In this document: positions 21,192 through 35,100 of the stretch, piece after piece
How the letters are laid out: every line of letters begins with the position of its first letter
Numbering within the stretch: the stretch's first letter is position 1
Assembly (NCBI GenBank): GCA_964019055.1
Contig: OZ025209.1
Coordinates: 9,797,741 to 9,861,740, forward strand
DNA: 64,000 nt
From: Anthopleura xanthogrammica
Taxonomy: Eukaryota; Cnidaria; Anthozoa; Actiniaria; Actiniidae
Direction: 5' to 3'
Notes under the pieces: model-generated
What the model saw: only the letters and a program-made list of their open reading frames with translations
Told to the model about the DNA's origin: nothing
The model's database searches: none
Made by a program: the position numbers and the translations under genes

Positions 21192-24100
21192 CTAAAATCA
21201 AAACATTGTTCATTACCAAAACCAATCAGATAAAATAGAGTCCATCTAATAGGACAATAACAGGACTTTTGGAGGGCATATTGTTTATTTTTGGCCCGAA
21301 TAGCATCAATTTTGCGCCCGAGCGCAGCGAGGGTGCAAACGATGCTACAAGGGCCAAAAATGAACCATATGCACGGTGACAAAAGTCATGTTATTATCAT
21401 TATCATTAATATACAAGACCAAATTATACAAAGTCTTCAATATCAAAAGATAGAATTTTAATAAAACATTTTCATTCAAATAAAGTTTTTAAACATGCAA
21501 AACAAGAAAACATCAAACGCACGCGCTTTGAAATGGTTTCCTTAAGATCTGATTGGCTGACATCAGTCGTAAGACATTCTCTAAACCAATCAGATCGAAG
21601 CAGGGCGGTAAATGCATTTGCAGCCCGCGCGCTTGGCGTTTGGCCCGCTAGAATGAACGTTTTAGTGAGGGCAGTTTAATATTTGGCCTTGTATACTGAT
21701 GATAATTATCTTTTACTCTTAATACAATCGGATGCCCTCGTGCACTAAGATGGCAGTTTTGAAAGGTTGTCTATAAAGAATTACATAAGCTGTCAATGTT
21801 CCAAATTCGAGGAAAAAACTTATGGGAAAATCATAATAAAAAACGTACTATTTGGATGAAAACTTCAATCTGCATCACGCCCAAAGCGCCACTGAATGTT
21901 GCACTATGGTCTTATTTCACCATGCGAAGTTTGATGAAAAATCATGGAAAAAGCATTTGCCCGTGAACGTCCTTAAGTGGCTTAGGGGAAGACAGTTGCA
22001 TAAGAGTTCTGCGTTATTGGAGGATAGGTCATGATGGGTCGTCTGGGTCTAGCATGGTTCGCGGGTAGACGTTTGAAACGTGAGTTCTATAAAAAATTGA
22101 CCTTGGAAGGCCATGTATATGGATTTAAACCTTGAAAACTCTAAAAGGAAAACAAGAAACTCGTCTACTGATTGTACATCTTCTATTCCTTCCGAAAAAA
22201 GGAAAAAAAATTCCCTAGGATTGTGAAACGACTAAACACTTTGAAGACGAAGTTTTGAAGGCTTTAGACATGACACAAGATATTGGATCGAAATTCGAAC
22301 AAGATCTTTGAGAAATTGTCATTGATTGGAGAGAAAATGAGTGGGTTGGAAGATTATATCAAGAAAGTAGCTCAGAAGACTGTAAAGCTATAAGAAAGAA
22401 CGATAAAGTTAGAGGAATCAGTAAAAAGTTCTAAAGAAACCGTTAGCTAGAGAAAGGTGTGAACTTTTTGAATCATGAAATGAAACAAGTTAAAAATGAC
22501 TTCAATTCTTCTACCTTCCAATTATCTCAATTATCTACGACTCTGCAAGAAACCCAACAGCAACAGCTTTACCTAGACGTTTATCAAAGAAGAGAAAATT
22601 TGCGCATCTATGGGATTCCTGAAGAAGAAGACTGACTACGAGGATGAAAACACAGAGCAAGTCCTGACTTCATACAGAAAGAGTTGAAGGGGCACTTGGA
22701 CGAAAATTGCTCATAATTTCAAAACGACTTGAAACTTTCAAAAAATAATCTTTGATACCTAATTAACAATGTGTGTAAACGATTTCTTCGTATTCCATGT
22801 AGAAGTCTAAAAAAAATTACGCTTTTTTCTCGTCCGCCTGATAACTAAAGACAATTTTCAATGATAAAATATATTCTAAGGGAATCTGTAAGATCGGTAA
22901 TCTTTACGGGAGAAATGGGCTGGACCAAAACATAGTAGAAACTCTTACTCCATTAGAGGTATTCACATTAAGAGTTATTTTAGACGCTATGCCAAGAGAA
23001 TGGCGGAAAACTATCCAAAAGGATTTTCCTATTTTCCCATTAGTAACCAAACCTATTGTTGAAAATGAAATCAATCTGCTTTTAGATAAGACTCGCTCTC
23101 TTCAAACTCTTGATTCTAAAATGATTTACAATTTTTTTATTTCTAAGACTAATATTACTCCAACTGCCCAAAAATCATATGAAAAAAAGTTTAATCTTTA
23201 AGGTACATTTAATTGGTCTCGGGCCTACCAACTTCCTTTTTCATGTTCTTTAGAAACAAAACTCCGTGAATTTCAATATAAGGTTTTGTATAAAATCAAG
23301 ATGATTGATTCTCCTTTGTGTTCTTTCTGTTCCAAACAAGACGAAACATTAGAGCATTTATTTTTTCATTGTGAAAAAGTGCAATCGTTTTGGTCATATA
23401 TGTTTGGATAATATCAGTGAGGTGGATGTTGTTCTGGGTATTACAAGAGATATACAACAACCAATTTTATTAAACCATCTTGTATTACTTGTTAAACAGT
23501 ATATATATTCATGTAGTTTAAAAAATGTACCAACGAAGGTTTCTCTTTTTATCAAAAAAATCCAATGTTTACCACCTAGAATTTAGGTTAGCATCAAAAA
23601 AGGATAAACTCTCATTTCATTACAAAAAATGGAATAAACTCCTCCCTCTCGTTAATAAATCTCAAAAAATCTTAAGTAATCTCTAATACCTTCATACAAT
23701 TTCTTTGTATTTTTTCACTACTCTGTGTATTATTTACAATATTAATTTTTCTTCTTTCTCTCCTACTGTTTTGTATATGTATATATATAGAAGTGTGTAA
23801 CTTGCCTAGATGTATTATTTTGCTTGTATGGAATTGTAAACTTGTAAAATTTCGCAATAAAAAATGTACAAAAAAAACAAAATGGGTCGTCTTGCAGCGT
23901 ATATTCCTTATCCCTGTCAAATGACTTTCGGGAAGCGAATAAGGTTTTCGAGCAGTTTTATTTAAGGCTGTGACAAGATTCGGTAATTAACGTTTCCCGG
24001 GAGTATGGGGAAGGGTAGTCCTAGGGTTTTCAGGTACGAGTAGTTAGGGGAAAAAAGGGTTTTGGAGGATAAGCACTGGTGTACCGATTGGTTATTTAAG

Positions 24101-25898
24101 AATTGGAACCTAGTATCTATTAACTATGATTTACGTAGACATCGGGCTAGCCGTGCTAGGACTCCCCCCCCCCCCTCCCCGCAGAATATTGTAGAGCATT
24201 GTTTGCACATAAAATATAGTACTATGCCACCTACCTTCCTGGAGCGGGGAGAGGGGGTGCAGGTTCAGCATACGATGGTTTCCTGGCTGGTGGGTTCGAT
24301 AAGGCAACCGAGATAGTTCGATCGTTCAGAACAAAGCCATCCATTGATATTACTGCTTTAGAGGTATTATTCTAAAAAAAAAAAAGTGTTAGTAACCTAA
24401 AGCGGATGCCGATATATTCAATTTAGCAAATTTTAGAAAATACTTATACTTAAAACTAAGATGCAAAACTAAAAACTAAGATGGTACAGTAAAACGTCTT
24501 TTCTTGAAGTCATATGAACATATGAAGAGGTATTAGATGATGTTCAGTCCCAGAGATAGTTAGCCACACGGCCTATGACGCCAAAGTGATTGACATGTCC
24601 TATTGACAATTTATTGTTTATGTACGAGAATATTAGCATCCTAGATGCTAGACTGCGTAGCAGGCCCTTGGGAGGGGAGGACTGGGGAAGGACTGGGAGG
24701 GGGGAGGACTGCCATTGAAAATAAATGGTTATTGATTTCACACAGACATTTTACAGGAAACTGAGAGTTAATTAGGTGTTAGGCAAAAAAGCGGGGTTTG
24801 TCTGCACGCCTCCCTCTCCAGTTCCCCTCCACTCCCGAGGGCCATTCTTGTTCCCAGACCCTACTCCTTAGCCAAATCGTAGGCTCTGGGAAACCCAAAT
24901 GACCGAAAGCCGCCAGAATCTTACGACCAAGTCGTCAGAGCGCATTCTTTATCTCTTGATCGCTGACTATAAAATGCCGGCTCAACCTATCTAACGGCTT
25001 GGTTACTACTTCTCTTTGCAAAGGTTTATATGTTCAACAAATGGTTCAAGATTCGCAGATATTCATGTAACTGTTCTAGTCGATTTGGCTTGCTTGGTTC
25101 CCGTTGGTATGTTTGTTTATCCTATTGACCAATCAGAGCTCGTTGCTATGATATTTTCAACAGCCAATGAAATTCGATAGAATTTTAGGGTTTCCCAGAG
25201 ACTCCGATTTTTGTTATGAGGAGGCTCTGTGTACAAGAATGCCCGAGGGCCTGCTACTGTGCTAGAACGCTTATTTTAAAGTGCAATGGCAATAATTCAA
25301 AGTGCGACAGAACATACCTCGTCTTCATATTCCACATAACCATATCCCTTTGGTTTTCCTGCTCTTGTGGTAACAAGACGTACTTGCTTAACCTTGCCAT
25401 GCTAACAACAAGAAAAATACACAACCATTTATGAGACCAAAAAATGGCAGTCACGTTGAAAAACTCAAACTAAATAAGATTGTGTGGTTGAGTAGTGTAG
25501 GACAATAGTCCATTTCACAGTTCCCTACGCCATCTTGAAAGTTAGCCGTGCCTTTCCATCGAAGCGAGACGAACGGTGAGCTTGCAATGATAGAGACCTT
25601 TTTTAACACCATGGATAATTATTCACATGTCTCTATCATTGCAAGCTCACGTGTGGAAAGAAGGCCAATCCGCGTAGAAAAATTGCGGAATAAAAAATAT
25701 CCGGATACGTGTGGATGTGGCCTTATACTACTGAATAGGCACCAGTATTTAATACAAGTCTACCTATATACCTTGTTAAATGCTTGCTCCACTTCAGATT
25801 CTTTGATCTCAAACGGTAAATTTGATACAAACAAAGTTTTCTTGTCCAACGATGTCGCAAACTGTTAAAAATGAATACAAATCTTATGTTTTCTTATA

Positions 25899-25935
<37 letters not shown>

Positions 25936-26216
25936 TAATAATAATTAAAATAAACACAAACGCAAGGTTGATTTTGTGTTTATTTTAATTAAAATCTCAA
26001 AAGCTAAACTCATCAGAATAATAATAATAATATTAATAACAATAATAATAATAATAATGATAATGATAACAATAATAATAATAATAATCCATTGATAAAA
26101 CTTATTAATAACAAATTACACAATCTATAACAAGACAATTTATAATAATTATAATAATAATAATAATAACAATAATAATAATAACAATAATCATAATCAT
26201 AATAATAATGATGATG

Positions 26217-26247
<31 letters not shown>

Positions 26248-29200
26248 CGCGTTATAATGATATTGCGTGATAATGATAATAATAACAATACTGAATAAGT
26301 CCGTTTTTTCTAATTTTCATTATAAAAGAGTTAATACTAACCGATGATCTTAGATCCATATCAAGCTTTGACCAAATATGTGGCCCTAAATCCTTAATCG
26401 AATTTTTACCATAACTCAAAGTATCAAATCTTGGAATTTTGAAATCCCTATTTCTGAATGAATATCGAGAATTTTTTTGACTATACTAGGCGCGAGCCCA
26501 TACATTTTAAATTCGTGACTTGACGTTATACATTATACATTAACACTAACATAACATTAACATTAACATAAATACATTAACACCTGCTTAGAATTTTTAC
26601 TCTGATGAAGGTTGCAGTGCAACCGAAAATTCAGTTTAACATTTTATTAGGTCAGTTTCAAAGATTTGATTACTGCTCTTAGCGCTCGCTCTTGGATACG
26701 CTCAATTTTTCTGCTGTCCGATGCTCTGTAAAAATGCCAGGCTAGATGACAATAAGTCAAATGCGGCAGAATGGAGCAATTTTAAATTATAAGCGTAGTT
26801 CTACAAGGTATTAAATTTCGCAGTCTAATGGTCTAATAAGTACTCCCACCTTCTTCTGACTAGTGTTCGTACATAAGTGACAATTAAGATTTCCATTAAT
26901 TTCAACACTTTATAACTTAATTTGTGGAGTAGAGTGCCAACGATATAGTCATCCGTGAAATACAAATCACTAAATAGCACAAAATAGTACTAATTAAACA
27001 ATAGAATTTGCATAAAATTGTACTATTTATAACTAGTGTTTCATGGATATACTATTTGCACTCTACTCTACTAGAAATGTTTTGATCTCCTATCTGCAGA
27101 ATAGTGTGCTGATTTTCTATATCCATATCTCTCTAGGATTTATTACTTTTTATTTATATGTAAAGCGCTTTAGAATATTAATAGTTTAAGCGGTATATGT
27201 ATTTGAATATTATTATTATTAACAGTAAGACACCGAAACTTATCTGAATTGGCTAAGAGAAAGTTGTCTCTATTGCTGGTTTGTTATCATAACAAAAGAC
27301 ATGGCCGCCATGCAGGCTTGTTTTGCGTGTTTAAATTTGACACGAGAGTGTCCCTGCTGAATTTAACTGGTGGTCGAATTTAATTTGCAAACGTGTCAAT
27401 TCGTCAATTAAAAAAAAAAAATTTTCTAGGCCGATATAACACCTAACATAAATATTTCTAGTGCTAGTTTTTCACTTGAAAAAGGTGTAGATTCTCATCA
27501 GGCAGGAGGCCTAGCAACATAGGATTGCATAAATAATATTATCACTGCTAGGGCATCAATTCTTATGTTTCGTCAAAAAAAAAAAATGATTATCTAATTT
27601 TATCAAGGTTATCATATGTGTTTGAGAGTATTTGACACCATCAAGTTAAAGCTGCTTATACAGTGACTTCTGCTAATTAATTCAGATCAGTCTTGTACCG
27701 GTAACATTTACATAAATCTAAGCCAATTTTAAGACGAGTGGCCCAAGAAGATAATCATCAGATTTAAAAACGGTAATGGTATTCGATTTTATAGTTTAGA
27801 TAAAATGTTATCTTAAATTGAAACTTAAATAAAAAAAAAACCTGAAGGCTTCAGTGTTTGATAGGCTAGTCACAGCAGATCGCGTTTACGTAAAGAATAA
27901 TTTGTCCGCCTATGGTATTCGATCGAGTGCTTTCATTCATGGCTCCACTAATCAGATTTTCCCGTGACAATCGGCCTTAAACATAATCAAATCACCTTAC
28001 ACACAGTGACACAGGATATTGTATTTATGTTAAATAAATGTTGAAACTCTCGCGGGTTTTACGACAGTCATTAGAAATGTAATTTCTTCTTTACTCAATT
28101 GTCTCGTTTTACGTGGATCAGCCTTATGAGAAACAATTGGAAAAGTTAGAGGAAAATAATCAAAGTTCCTATCTCAGTTGCCTTTCCCAAGTTGTCGTTA
28201 TTGAACTTGTTTTCACGTGCGTCGCAGCTGAACGTGTTAATTTGCAGATAACGGTATTTCGAAGGATTAAGCTCAGCAGTACCAACGTGTTTTTATAGAT
28301 TCTATTTTTTCGGGTCGTTTTTCACCAGAGAGTCAAGAGCAAAATATCCAGTAAAAATTCGCTTCAACCAACCAGAAAATTCACTTACATCTGTCATATG
28401 CCGCAGCAGGCCTCAATTAATAAATTAGTCTGCGAACTATGAAGTTGTATCTATTTATCGTCCGTTCTTGGTTCTTGTCCATCACTGAAGAACCTTTTGA
28501 TTTGTCCCACCTTTAAAATATAAACTATACATCGTACATTTCTAAATTATGTTTTAGGAATCATTGATATAAGTCACAGGAAAAAATTTCGAGTCATTTT
28601 GTATTTGCATGGTTGAATTTGTGTCACGCAATACCGTCACGATGAAATAACGATGGAAATCAAAAATAATTTACCCAAGGTGGAAGATTTTACCTCGTTT
28701 ACCTTTAAAATTTCTATTTCAAGTATTTTTCAGTGGAATTTAATCAAAGATATTGAATGGAACAATGGAACACAAATAAGGCCGCTCCATACATTTTTAC
28801 CAAAAATCGCGTCGTGTTTGCTCACCCATAATTCAACAACGAAATGATCTATAGCCTCGAAACATGACCAACATATGTATTTTTGACCGCTTTACAAGAT
28901 TATGAAAGTTTTGTTAAATTATTAGAATGCCAAATAGACCCTTTTCGATTATGGCATCTATGACGTCAAACGAGGGGTCCGAGAATGTCCCGGTTGATAT
29001 GAGTGATAATGATTGTCAGTTTTGAAATCCGGGGCATTCTAGTCCGGGATGCTGCTAGTGGAAATCATTGGGTTTCGACATCCGGCAATTTCTTATTCTC
29101 CTCGAAAAGGGTCTATAATGCTTTTAAAATTGATGATGACACAGGTGAAAACCAGCAATTTATTATTATCATGACAACGAAAAGCATCAATTCACAAAAA

Positions 29201-32142
29201 CAGGTGACCAAGGTGCTGTGGTAGACATCAGCGTTCGCGGACGATAAATAAATACAGCTTCATAGTCATGTTTCAATTTCAAGTCAACTTCATCGTTTCC
29301 TAGAAGGATTCTCCAGAAATGATATATCATGAAGTGTCGCTGTTTGCAGACTGCTTTATCAATTGAGGCCAGCTGCGGCATATAAGTGAGCTTTCTGGTT
29401 GGTTGGAGCGAATTTTTACTGAATATTTTTCTCTAGACTCTGGTGAAAACGACCCGAGAAATCGAATCCTGAATCGAATCTATAAAAACAGGTTGGTACT
29501 GCACAGCTTAATCCTTCGAAATATAGTTATCTGCAAACTAACACGTTCAGCTTCGACGCACGTGAAAACATGGAAAACATGTTATAACGGCAACTGAAAT
29601 AACAACTTTAATATCCTCTATCTTTTCCAATTCCAATCTGATTCACGTAAAACGAGGCAATTGAGTAAAGAAGTAATTACATTTCTAATGACTGTCGTAA
29701 AACCCGCGAGAGTTTCAACATTTATTTAACATAAATACAATCTCCTCTGCAAGGTGATTTCATAATGTTTAAGGATGATTGTCACGGGAAAATCGAGTAA
29801 ATTCCATATGAAAGCAACGAGTTTTTAAAGTACGACGGAGCCATGAATGAAAACACTCGATCGAATACCTAAGGCGGACAAATTTCATCAAGACCTCAGA
29901 ATAAGAATATTCGCAAGGAAACTTGAGCTTTTCATGATACGAAGCAGATGTGGGATTAACTTATTTTTTACTTAACTTGGTAATAAGAGGATTTACACTT
30001 CAAGAAAGTCGAATGAAAGTATAAAGCAGTGCTTAACAAAAGCTTGAACCAAAGGAGATTTGCTTTTAACTTGTAAAGCTGCTGGTAAACAAAGCATTTT
30101 GTCCATCTTTATAGTTTATATAGAAATACTATGGATGAGCAGAACTGCCAAGCGACGGACAATGGTAGTCGTTGCCATACAACTATGGCGCCGAGCAATT
30201 TCACTTTACAAGCTGCAGAGGACTGTTTTGATGGCAGGCTGGCTAGAACAGCTAAGATTACAGCTTGTATAACTGTCCTAGTTGTGACTATTCTACTGAA
30301 TACGTTGGTAATTTATCCAGTGTACAAGTACAAGCGGATGCGAAAAAACATCAACTATTTCATCATCAACATGGCGATCAGTGATATCTTCCTTGCGTCC
30401 CTAACGAATACACTGATAGCAGAACAAATGATCTCTGGTACGTGGAACTGGAAAATCGAAGGTTTGCCTGGGCGAATGACTTGTAGAATGGTCAACTTCA
30501 TGTGTACTATGTTACTCTTGGTATCACCGTTGACTCTGTTCTTCATGACGTTAGAGCGATATCGTGGAGTTACATCAATGACTAGACTTAGCATGTCGTA
30601 CGCTACGCGATCCAAATGCCTGAGTATGTGCTGGATTATTCCTTCTTTCCTCTACGCCATAGAACTATTCAGGGTTGATCTTCACAAGCATCACGACAAG
30701 TCCTATTGTGTTCCAACCGACGGCGATAATCCACACTATTTCAATTACTTAGTCTCACTTTTTACGACTTACGTTTTTCTTTACATATCCGTTTTTCTCC
30801 TCGGATTCCAAACCCTTAGAAAGCTAAGCAAGTCTGAAGAATCTGTCAATGTGTGGGAAGCAAGGCAGAGAAAACGAAGATCCCAGAAGATCAGGAGTGC
30901 AGTGAGAATGATTCAGTGGTCGCTTTGCGCGTTTGTTTTACTATCAACTCCTTATCACATGTTTGTATTCTTTGACAAACTTTACCCTCAAAGAACAAGT
31001 TGCAAGAAAAGAATCAACCTCATGTTTTTATTCCGGTATCTTATTTCTCTGAACTCGGCCTTTAGCCCATGCATTTATTTTATATTCATAAAAGACTTTA
31101 GGAGGTTTTTTAGAGGAGTTTACAGACCTCTAGGGCGAAGCTTCTTCCAAATAGAGCTACATCCGTTAACACCAACACAAAACACACAATCATTACCTTG
31201 AAGGTTTTAGGAGAATATTAGAGGATGGATCCTGTTTGTAGCCAAAACTTGGCAATATTTTAGGACTAAAATCAAGGATCCGCGCGAAGTAATTAGCTCT
31301 TTGTAATGAGTCGAAACATATCATTAATTTGAAAATTGGGGATATCTGAAATGTTCTAAGGGAATGGTATTTTCAAGCCTACGTGCGTAATGCAGCAGAA
31401 TCACAAGTAAAACCATCGATTGCACGGACGATTTACACGCAGAACGTAAATGCTGTATCATGAAACAAGAAAAGCTTTCCTATATACACTCTTCTGAAAA
31501 TTTATGACAAATTCTGAAAGCAAGTAATATTTGCCTTTATGTCATCCTCTATACTCATATATCATAATAAGAACAGACGTTTGGAACTGTCACTGTTTGT
31601 GTACCTTTGAAATTTATAATATTGAGTTGTTCTTTCTTTTTCCTAAATGTAACTATAAAATAAAATATAATAAAATAGATACATTGATTTGAAATAAAAT
31701 GAAAAAAAAAGTAATCGTATAAAAATCTTACATTCTACAACCATCACTCACCGTGAGGAGCTCTTCCGTGAGGCTCTCTCCACACACACATTATCACTAT
31801 ATTCACTATTTAACAACACTCACTCAAACTCAAACTTACACTTTGATTTTTACACTGAGAGAGTGGAAAATCGGAAAACCCGCGGTGAAAAATCCTATGA
31901 ATTACATAGTAGTGTGAGAGAGCGCCGTAGCAGCGCGTATCACCCATACCACAAAACTATACAAAATAAAATAAAATGGGATAGAATACCATGATTGAAC
32001 ATAAGAAATACATTTGGGATATCTACTGAGTGCAATCAAACATGTAATCCCCTATTTCTATTCACGCTATGTCTCCAACAATATGAAGGTAGTTTTTTGA
32101 GTAGAACTTTATCCCTGCCACTGTGGCAAATTGATTAAAAAA

Positions 32143-32173
<31 letters not shown>

Positions 32174-35100
32174 AAAATAAAAAATAGAACTACTACGCTT
32201 GTGAAAGTAGTTGACATATTCTGCTGAAATGATCTATTGTAGCAGAGTACACCTTTAAAACTATGCACAATAGAAATCAGGTTAAAAATGACAATTTCAA
32301 GTAGTTCCTATTGAATATGCCAGCTTATACCAATGAACGAATTAAACACCGAAGTCAAATCTCAAGCTAAAAAAACTATGAAGTAGATTCTAATAAAGCT
32401 AGTTTAGCCTTGATTTCGGTTTTTGTTTAGGCCAAGCCTTTCTAAATCTTTCTATCTTATATTAGCAGACTATATAGTTCTTGAAATCAAGTGCGTCTCA
32501 TTGATTTACTAGATTGTCACATCACAACAACTCATCAAAAAATAAAAAAATAATAGTTAGTGCTAATGCGTTGTTTCGACTTCCACTCAATAAAATCATT
32601 CTTCAGTCTCACTTCGTAAAAAAATAATACGATTTTCTTTTTCCGAATAAAGTTTCTTATATTAGGTATTCAGCTAAAACGGCCTCTCGAAACTGCTTGC
32701 GATAAGTTTTGGACGTATAGTGGTACTTAAAAATGGAATATAATACTGCCGTTAAAATATAGAAAAATATAATTACAAAATATTGTATATCATTGTTAAT
32801 GACACTGCATCAAAACAGACAGCTGCACGAAATTAAGCACAATAATATCATAACACAGAAACAAGTCATTTCTTAAATATTACTCTTTCATTGAGTATTA
32901 ATTTTGTAGGCCGCGCGAAAATTACGTGGTATGTACTTAACCCCAATAGAATATTTTTTGTGACGCGAGTGTACTAACGATATTATAAGTCGTTTGCGTT
33001 AGACGTTCTAAGCAGTTGCCATGCATGGCCTTTCTCAGTTTCTTTTTCGAGGCTTCCTATTTAGCCTTCAGTTACAAAATCTTATTTTCCGAAATATTAT
33101 TCTTTTCGTAGATATTCATTGTGTTTTTGGCTTTATTGTATTGAGCTGTAATTTGGGAATAATTTATAATCAATTTTAAGCGCGAACTGCATGAACTTGA
33201 GTAGCAATAATAAACTCCACCAAGTCGATGGCCTAGTCACATGGTCATTTGGTCGCGCCTGAGGACATTTTTTTTGTGGCATATATCATGTTGTTGGCGC
33301 TATTTTTGTTTTGAAATCGCGCTATATGCCTTGAAAAATGACCATTGAACTAGGCTTTCTGACGTCATTTTGTTTGCAACGCTTACCCTATACCAACATT
33401 CAAAAATGGTCATTGGTTCTCTTAATCAGGATTTTGATATCGGAATCGAATTCAGCACCTATCATACTTCTAGAAACAACCAAAAAAATATTTCATGTCA
33501 TATGCAATTTAAGCAGAATTTGTAAGCCCTTTGATAGGGTAAGAGAATCGTGCCAACTTTTCTGGGTACTATCAGCTTGTATTATACCTGTCGCATCTTT
33601 GCGTGAACTAACAATGATGTGGAAAGAGTTTCCTCCAAAGCTTTTGTCAAAACGACAAGGCCTTTGGTTTCTTATACCTTTTAAAGCAAATAACATAATA
33701 GATTGATACGGGAGAGTGACTTCCATTGAGGGCATATGCGGCTAAAATATTCGATCACGATAATAAACCAAACCCTTATTAGAAAAAGAGAGTTCAATTT
33801 CAATCATTATCTGAAGTGAATATTTACCGAGATATAGTGGTAGTGATAACGTCACTGGTAGTCAACGTCACTGGTGATCAAACTTTTGATGTTATTTCAT
33901 TTTTCAGGAAACCTAAATTATACATCGATTCGTAAATACAAGTCAAAAGATTCGGAAACGTCTTAAAAATATAGTTTAGATTGAATTTTACTGACCTTGC
34001 GCTTGACAATTTTTGTCTAAAACGACTGCCAAAAATGTACACTTACCGCGTTTTGTATAAAAAAATTTTTTTTTAATTATTTAAAAAAAAAAAAAAAAAG
34101 AGTGGTGAAGGTTTTGTTGGATGTTGCATACCAAGCCCGAAATGCACTATGGGCGATGTGAATTCATTAAGCAAACTGAACGTTTAGTTTAGAATCTTTG
34201 TATAGGCAGTTTATTTACTTATTTATTGTAATGTGATGTAATTTAATTTAACGGGCCAGATTGGAAAAAAGTTTTTACTTTATCTGAATACCCAAATAAA
34301 GATTTATTATTATTAAAACAATATCAGCGGAATTTTCCCAAACATTGTCTGCACGTTTTTCCGGTATATTTTCTCTCTGCTGACAACATTTACATGTGAA
34401 TATAATAGATTTCAAGCCTGGTATGCAACATGCGACAAAACCTACGCCAACCTTTTTTGAAAGCTGTATAAAGAACATTGATTTTCTGTGCAAGAATTCG
34501 CTTTGACGTCTATTGTTATGTATTAGAAGAGAAGAAAGAACTTTGCTCAGCTTGTACGCTGCTTTCTTACGACCCATAAAGCATTTTCATTTGGCTCATT
34601 TGCATCAAATTTGAGAGGCACTTCGCATAAAGACAATAGTTTTTTATCTGTAGCGTTGGGAAACCATTACAGATTAATAAATTTAGTTTAAGATTCAGTT
34701 TTCATGTGCAGCAAAGGATAACAAGCTATTGTATTTATGGGTGTGCCCCTCGAGAATAAGAAACCAGTGAATACAGTAAGCACCCACGTATAATAACCTA
34801 GTGGATTAAGAACTTACAGGCTGAAATTTGGAAACTAGACCCCATTATATAAAGACATATTGAGTCGGAAATTCGAGTTCTTATTTGTAATATCAGCCCA
34901 ATTAAGTTAAAAAAGCAGGCACTGCATGAGTAAAATGTACTTTACTACAACTACAATACTTTCTAAGTATTGATCTATTTAGTTGCCCATCTATTACTGC
35001 GTCTACAAATCCAGCTCCCATATAGTTCCAGTATGTTAAGAGTGTGCTGTAGTTTCTGTGACACGTAGTACTATAAAAGTACTATTTTTAACAGTAGTAA

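Larger units (their letters stand above)
24235..25861 (-). other. SART3: SART3 exons 24-26: RRM2
   Basis: RNP2 LFVSNL (743-748, exon 24), RNP1 KGYGYVEY (781-788, exon 25), and exon 26 with AVISMDGF, TISVALSNPPARK and a Pro-rich linker. Exon 24 is separated from RRM1 by 11 kb that contain the nested GPCR. Confidence 0.95.

Noticed and set aside
26013..26288. Tyr- and Leu-rich 91-codon frame
   Set aside because: Translation of an AAT-type microsatellite; no start context or homology.
33338..33706. 122-codon plus-strand frame in SART3 intron 23
   Set aside because: No recognisable domain, no splice sites in phase, and an overlapping antisense frame of similar quality.
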